DNA of 10,277 nucleotides from Comamonadaceae bacterium CG_4_10_14_3_um_filter_60_75. Its GTDB lineage: Bacteria > Pseudomonadota > Gammaproteobacteria > Burkholderiales > Burkholderiaceae_C. The stretch covers positions 1-10,277 of the forward strand of contig PFKL01000033.1 in assembly GCA_002784245.1 (NCBI GenBank), written 5' to 3'. The notes beneath the pieces were generated by a model that made no database searches, was not told the origin of the DNA, and saw only the letters and a list, made by a program, of their open reading frames with translations. The translations under genes were made by a program, and so were the position numbers. Shown here piece after piece: positions 7,630 to 10,277 of this stretch (its first letter is position 1; each line of letters starts with the position of its first letter).

Positions 7630-8544
7630 ATGACAAATGCACGACAACCCCACCGCTGCGCGCAAGCCCTGGACGGCACCCGCATTCTGAGTCTGAGCCT
7701 GAACCTGCCTGGACCCGCCGCACTGTTGCGCTGTCAGCGCATGGGCGCGACCTGCGTCAAACTGGAGCCGCCAGCGCCCGACGAGGGTCAGGCTGCGGGA
7801 ATCACCGGGGACCCCATGAGCGAATACAGCCGCAAAGCATACGACGCACTGAATGACGGCATTGCGGTGCTCAGCGTCAACCTGAAAACCGACGCAGGGC
7901 AACAGGTGCTGCACCAGCAGTTGGCGCAAACCGACGTGCTGCTCACCTCGTTTCGCCCCAGCGCACTGGCCAAGCTGGGCCTGGACTGGCGCACGCTGCA
8001 AGCGCGTTACCCGGCGCTATCGCTGATAACCATCGTGGGTGCGCCCGGTGCGCGCGCCGAAGAGCCTGGCCACGACCTCACCTATCTGGCCGAAAACGAC
8101 CTGGTCACCGGCCTGGCGCTGCCCGCCACGCTGTACGCCGACATGGGCGGCGCGTTGATGGCCTCGGAGGCAGTGTTGCAAGCGGTGTTGCTGCAGCGCC
8201 AGGCGGGACAAGGGCAAAGGTTTGAAGTTGCGCTGTCGGCTGCAGCGGCGCACCTGGCGCAGCCGCGCGCCTGGGGCCTGACGCTGCCGGGCACCGCCAT
8301 TGGCGGCGGTCACGCCGGCTACCGTGTCTACCCCTGTCAGGACGGCCGGGTGGCGCTGGCGGCGCTGGAGCCGCACTTTGCCAAATCGCTGTGCGCCGCT
8401 GCGGGGCTGGAATGGCGTGGAGTGGGGATGATGATGGAGGCGCAAACGCACCAGGCCATTGCCGAGTTTGTTGCATCGCAGACACGCGATGCCTTGAACC
8501 GCATGGCGAAGCAACACGACATACCCCTACAAACGCTGTTATAA
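7630..8544 (+). CDS. Short CaiB/BaiF family III CoA-transferase (AMACR-like)
   Basis: Family III CoA-transferase / alpha-methylacyl-CoA racemase relative, acting on acyl-CoA esters in the cytosol. N-terminal family pattern LDGTRILSLSLNLPGPAALL, then MGATCVKLEPP and VNLKTDAGQQVL. Residues matching the active site of mycobacterial MCR as I recall it are present: Arg109 (SFRP), His148-Asp149 and Tyr152 (GHDLTY), Asp171 (ADMGGAL) and Glu247 (LEPHF). This favours the racemase branch over formyl-CoA transferase. At 304 residues it is shorter than the usual 350-400, mainly in the middle and at the C-terminus. The start is the first ATG after an in-frame stop at 7618; no clear Shine-Dalgarno was seen. 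It is divergent from the flavin oxidoreductase. Substrate unknown, and it stands alone without beta-oxidation genes beside it. Confidence 0.87.
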   Translation: MTNARQPHRCAQALDGTRILSLSLNLPGPAALLRCQRMGATCVKLEPPAPDEGQAAGITGDPMSEYSRKAYDALNDGIAVLSVNLKTDAGQQVLHQQLAQTDVLLTSFRPSALAKLGLDWRTLQARYPALSLITIVGAPGARAEEPGHDLTYLAENDLVTGLALPATLYADMGGALMASEAVLQAVLLQRQAGQGQRFEVALSAAAAHLAQPRAWGLTLPGTAIGGGHAGYRVYPCQDGRVALAALEPHFAKSLCAAAGLEWRGVGMMMEAQTHQAIAEFVASQTRDALNRMAKQHDIPLQTLL

Positions 8545-8597
8545 ATATAGCTGCTTGCGCTTATCCAATAAGGGCTAGAGGCCAATTTCTTATAAAT
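8539..8597. repeat. REP-like intergenic hairpin repeat flanked by 8-bp direct repeats
   Basis: Centre of the hairpin: GCGCTTAT-CCA-ATAAGGGC, with CTTAT pairing ATAAG around a CCA loop. The arms continue imperfectly through GC/GC and CT/AG (TAGCTGCTTGCG... and ...GCTAGAGGCC). From memory, near-identical AGCTGCTTGCGC...GCTAGAGGCCAATTT elements recur in intergenic regions of Comamonadaceae genomes; I could not check this. TTATAAAT occurs exactly twice, at 8539-8546 (overlapping the CoA-transferase stop codon) and at 8590-8597, bracketing the 43-nt hairpin. It lies between convergent genes and could also help end transcription, though neither strand has a proper T run. Confidence 0.6.
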
Positions 8598-8613
8598 TCA
8601 TGCAAAGCGTCAA

Positions 8614-9096
8614 TCAGGCTGTTTTGAACAACAAAACAATCGCGCGGGCCTCCATAGCCTGGCCCAGCCCGACCGGGCCCATTTTTTCAGCGGTCTTGGC
8701 TTTGACATTGACCTGATCCACCGCCAAGTCCAGCGTCAGCGCGATGCGCGCACGCATGGCGGCAATGTGCGGCATCAACTTGGGCGCTTGGGCGACGACG
8801 GTACTGTCAACGTTGCCGATCTCAAACCCCTGGGCGCGCACCTGGCGGGCCGCTTCTGCCAATAACACGCTGGAATCCGCGCCCGAAAACCGCGCATCGG
8901 TGTCGGGGAAAAGCGTGCCAATGTCGCCCAGCGCTGCCGCGCCCAGCAGCGCGTCGGTAATGGCGTGCAGCAGCGCGTCGGCATCGGAGTGGCCCTGCAG
9001 GCCCAGATGAAACGGCACCACCACGCCGCCGAGCACCAGTTTGCGCCCGGGCACCAGCGCGTGAATATCCCAGCCTTCGCCGATTCTGAATTTCAT
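8614..9096 (-). CDS. ispF: 2-C-methyl-D-erythritol 2,4-cyclodiphosphate synthase
   Basis: Fifth step of the MEP isoprenoid pathway: CDP-methylerythritol 2-phosphate to the cyclic diphosphate plus CMP, by a cytosolic homotrimer. 160 residues, the normal length. The metal site is complete: Asp10 and His12 in GEGWDIH, and His44 in DADALLHAITDALLG. GDIG (Asp58) and LFPD are present. The C-terminal signature NVKAKTAEKMG holds Thr135 and Glu137. All of these match E. coli positions with an offset of 2. A GAGGA ribosome site lies 7 nt before the ATG. IspF is usually encoded directly after ispD; here the sequence upstream is a restriction-enzyme remnant, so the ispDF order has been broken or ispD lies elsewhere. 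The gene itself appears intact and is presumably essential. Confidence 0.97.
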   Translation of the reverse strand: MKFRIGEGWDIHALVPGRKLVLGGVVVPFHLGLQGHSDADALLHAITDALLGAAALGDIGTLFPDTDARFSGADSSVLLAEAARQVRAQGFEIGNVDSTVVAQAPKLMPHIAAMRARIALTLDLAVDQVNVKAKTAEKMGPVGLGQAMEARAIVLLFKTA

Positions 9097-9103
9097 GCGT
9101 GAA

Positions 9104-9108
9104 TCCTC
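9104..9108 (-). promoter_or_regulatory. Ribosome binding site of ispF
   Basis: GAGGA on the - strand, 7 nt before the ispF ATG at 9096, preceded by a run of seven T. Confidence 0.6.
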
Positions 9109-9130
9109 AAAAAAACTGCATCAGTAGGTC

Positions 9131-9555
9131 TTAAACGATCAACGCCATTGCCATTGGCTTGCCATATCCGTCCACCACGTCGTACTCGACCTGGTCGGAT
9201 GTGATCTTGACGAAAAATTTCCGGGCGCCTTCAATCTTACTTTCCTCAATTTTTCGCAGGTCCATGCTCGACATGGAGCCCTTGGTTTCGGCAACGAAGT
9301 AAACATGTATGACCTTGCCAGCTTGAAACGCAATGGCCCAGTTGGGGTTGTCGTTGCCTAGACGGATGGGTATAAAAAAACCGCGTTCGTTTTTGGAGTC
9401 GGTGAACACATAGTCGTAAATGTGATGGTTCGCTTTGACCGCCTTGCTGAAATCTTCCTTTGGCTTGTCCTGGGTGAAGATGTCCTTGGTGTGCGTGTCT
9501 CCAGGGGGGCATAGGCAATGTGCTCCACGATCACTGTGGCTTTCTGTTCATTCAT
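9131..9555 (-). pseudogene. 3' remnant of a type III restriction endonuclease Res subunit, frameshifted
   Basis: Two - strand frames together encode only the last 140 or so residues of a type III Res protein, normally near 900-1000 residues with an SF2 helicase in front. The first frame (from 9555) begins MNEQKATVIVEHIAYAP. Near 9495-9510, probably at the run of six G (9504-9509), one base is missing, and the sequence resumes in the frame ending at 9131 with THTKDIFTQDKPKEDFSKAV, VYFVAETKGSMSSMDLRKIE and ITSDQVEYDVVDGYGKPM. The nuclease half-site ETKG remains, but the expected NPDW reads NPNW, so the catalytic Asp of the PD-ExK motif is Asn. From memory of the family, some 25 residues between TDSKNER and FFIP are also missing. 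A stop (TGA, about 14 nt upstream of the MNEQK start) closes the frame on the left. No helicase motif or mod methyltransferase gene is seen here. Confidence 0.82.
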
Positions 9556-9742
9556 CAGTGCTTGATGTCATCACCTTAAACCATGCGCCTTGATTCACGT
9601 CATCGTAAGTGGCGTGTTCGATCTGCTCACCGGCCACCACGGTGTATTTGGCGTGCGCGTAAATTTTGGCTGTGGCCACGGGCCGGGCCACGACGGCCTT
9701 CGAGTGCCCGGCGAACAGCGCGTGTGACGCGAGAGTTACCAA
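9548..9742 (-). CDS. Unidentified small ORF between vapC and the res remnant
   Basis: An open - strand frame of up to 64 residues from a TTG at 9742, overlapping the vapC stop by a few bases; no ATG start and no clear ribosome site were seen. I do not recognise the product. The second half (about KYTVVAGEQIEH, then VNQGAWFKVM) has the GC-rich third codon positions of a real gene; the first half is Ala/Val-rich and less convincing. It overlaps the start of the res remnant by 8 nt. It may be a short protein, the end of a broken gene joined here when res was truncated, or chance. No signal peptide or membrane helix is evident. Confidence 0.3.
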   Translation of the reverse strand: MVTLASHALFAGHSKAVVARPVATAKIYAHAKYTVVAGEQIEHATYDDVNQGAWFKVMTSSTDE

Positions 9743-10149
9743 ACCTCCAACCTCAAGCGTTGATTCACGCCAGTTGGCACCTGCGCAAACGCCTTGTCGC
9801 GGCTGACCAGAGTGGCATCCAGCGCTACGGCGTGGGCGGCAATCATCATGTCAAAGTCGCTGAGGTTGATGCCTTGGGCTTCCAGAGAGGCGCAAAACTC
9901 GCCATAACAAGTAGCTACATCCTCATCCCAAGGCAATACGTCCATACGGAGCAGCACTTGGGTCAGGGCATTTCGCAAGCGCACGGGTTGCCCTTTGCGG
10001 TGCAAGCCGTATTCCAGCTCTGCAAGGGTCACGCTGGACATGACAGCCTGGCCCACGGGTATCTTCGTTAGGTGCGCCAACAAGGCGGCATCGCGCCCCT
10101 GCATGATGTGGCTGACCACGTTGGTGTCGAGCATGTAGCGCTGGTTCAT
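9736..10149 (-). CDS. vapC: VapC-type PIN-domain ribonuclease toxin
   Basis: Toxin of a type II toxin-antitoxin pair, an Mg-dependent RNase. 137 residues, typical for VapC. N-terminal YMLDTNVVSHIM gives Asp8. SSVTLAELEYGL gives Glu44. LSDFDMMIAAHA gives Asp100 (with Asp98 nearby). The fourth position is Asp118 in LVSRDKAF, where many relatives have a T-x-N/D pattern. The C-terminus, RLRLEVW, matches the usual ending with a final W. All acidic residues of a working PIN site are present, so it appears intact. The start ATG overlaps the upstream antitoxin stop (ATGA), as is standard for vapBC. Expression is probably under autoregulation by the VapBC complex at a promoter to the right of the window. 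The exact RNA target cannot be told. Confidence 0.93.
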   Translation of the reverse strand: MNQRYMLDTNVVSHIMQGRDAALLAHLTKIPVGQAVMSSVTLAELEYGLHRKGQPVRLRNALTQVLLRMDVLPWDEDVATCYGEFCASLEAQGINLSDFDMMIAAHAVALDATLVSRDKAFAQVPTGVNQRLRLEVW

Positions 10150-10277
10150 TCTTGCAAGCCCTCAAAAGGGTCGCGTCGTGTGCGGGTTTGGTGGCGTTCA
10201 ATCACCAAGTCTTCGTCCTTGTTGAGTGCCACCACGTCTAGCAGGCCTTGCCAGTCCGTCGGTTTACGTGACAGCAC
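10146..10277 (-). CDS. vapB: VapB antitoxin, C-terminal part (cut by window edge)
   Basis: The last 43 residues of the antitoxin partner, open to the right edge of the window. The visible part (SRKPTDWQGLLDVVALN..., then ERHQTRTRRDPFEG) is the toxin-binding tail typical of AbrB/SpoVT-type VapB proteins, which ends near a DPF or DIF motif. The N-terminal DNA-binding swapped-hairpin domain lies outside the window. Its TGA stop overlaps the vapC ATG (ATGA), and a GAGGG site within it can serve vapC. Identification rests on this tail, the coupling and the neighbouring PIN toxin. Confidence 0.82.
   Translation of the reverse strand: MLSRKPTDWQGLLDVVALNKDEDLVIERHQTRTRRDPFEGLQE

Noticed and set aside
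7449..7685. N-terminal extension of the flavin oxidoreductase to 7685
   Set aside because: It runs through a terminator hairpin and into the divergent CoA-transferase gene; AAGGA before 7448 marks the likely start.
9109..9129. Possible - strand terminator (CTG-ATG-CAG then T7) between the res remnant and ispF
   Set aside because: The stem is only 3 bp; too weak to call.
9583..10071. + strand open frame of 162 codons opposite vapC
   Set aside because: Antisense shadow; vapC on the - strand has the full PIN acidic set and coupling with vapB.
1..10277. CRISPR arrays, tRNA/rRNA genes, complete insertion sequences
   Set aside because: No regularly spaced repeats, no cloverleaf or rRNA-like stretch and no transposase frame were seen on either strand.

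Overview
The window looks like a chromosomal segment from a betaproteobacterium, most likely in the Comamonadaceae (Rhodoferax/Polaromonas/Acidovorax group). This is inferred from the high GC content and GC-rich third codon positions, from the gene set (FixJ-type two-component pair, folD, M3 oligopeptidase, DUF4124/glutaredoxin protein) and from an intergenic hairpin repeat of a type I recall from that family. No species can be named from sequence alone.

Left part (1-6139, + strand). A membrane PAS-PAS histidine kinase, cut by the left window edge, overlaps a FixJ/NarL-type response regulator by ATGA. An intrinsic terminator follows in the short gap before folD. folD (one-carbon folate metabolism), prlC/opdA (cytosolic oligopeptidase A) and an exported DUF4124-glutaredoxin protein are then closely spaced and probably co-transcribed. 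A bidirectional terminator (about 6148-6175) separates them from the converging gene on the right.

Middle part (6183-8544). A nitronate-monooxygenase-type flavin oxidoreductase with a cysteine-rich C-terminus (- strand) and a short CaiB/AMACR-like family III CoA-transferase (+ strand) are divergent from a 181-nt intergenic region. A strong intrinsic-terminator hairpin lies in the 5' leader of the flavin oxidoreductase and is the most interesting regulatory signal here. A hairpin repeat flanked by two identical 8-bp copies of TTATAAAT sits between the CoA-transferase and ispF.

Right part (8614-10277, all - strand). ispF (isoprenoid synthesis) is intact, but the gene upstream is not its usual partner ispD. 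Instead there is a decayed 3' remnant of a type III restriction-enzyme Res subunit: helicase part gone, one frameshift, an apparent internal deletion, and PD changed to PN in the nuclease motif. A small unidentified ORF and a complete vapC PIN toxin gene follow, then the 3' end of its vapB antitoxin, which runs off the window. This end has the character of a small accessory/defence scar next to a core gene.

I did not find a complete undescribed system. Apart from the oddities listed, the rest is ordinary housekeeping sequence. The longest stretch without a gene is 7449-7629.
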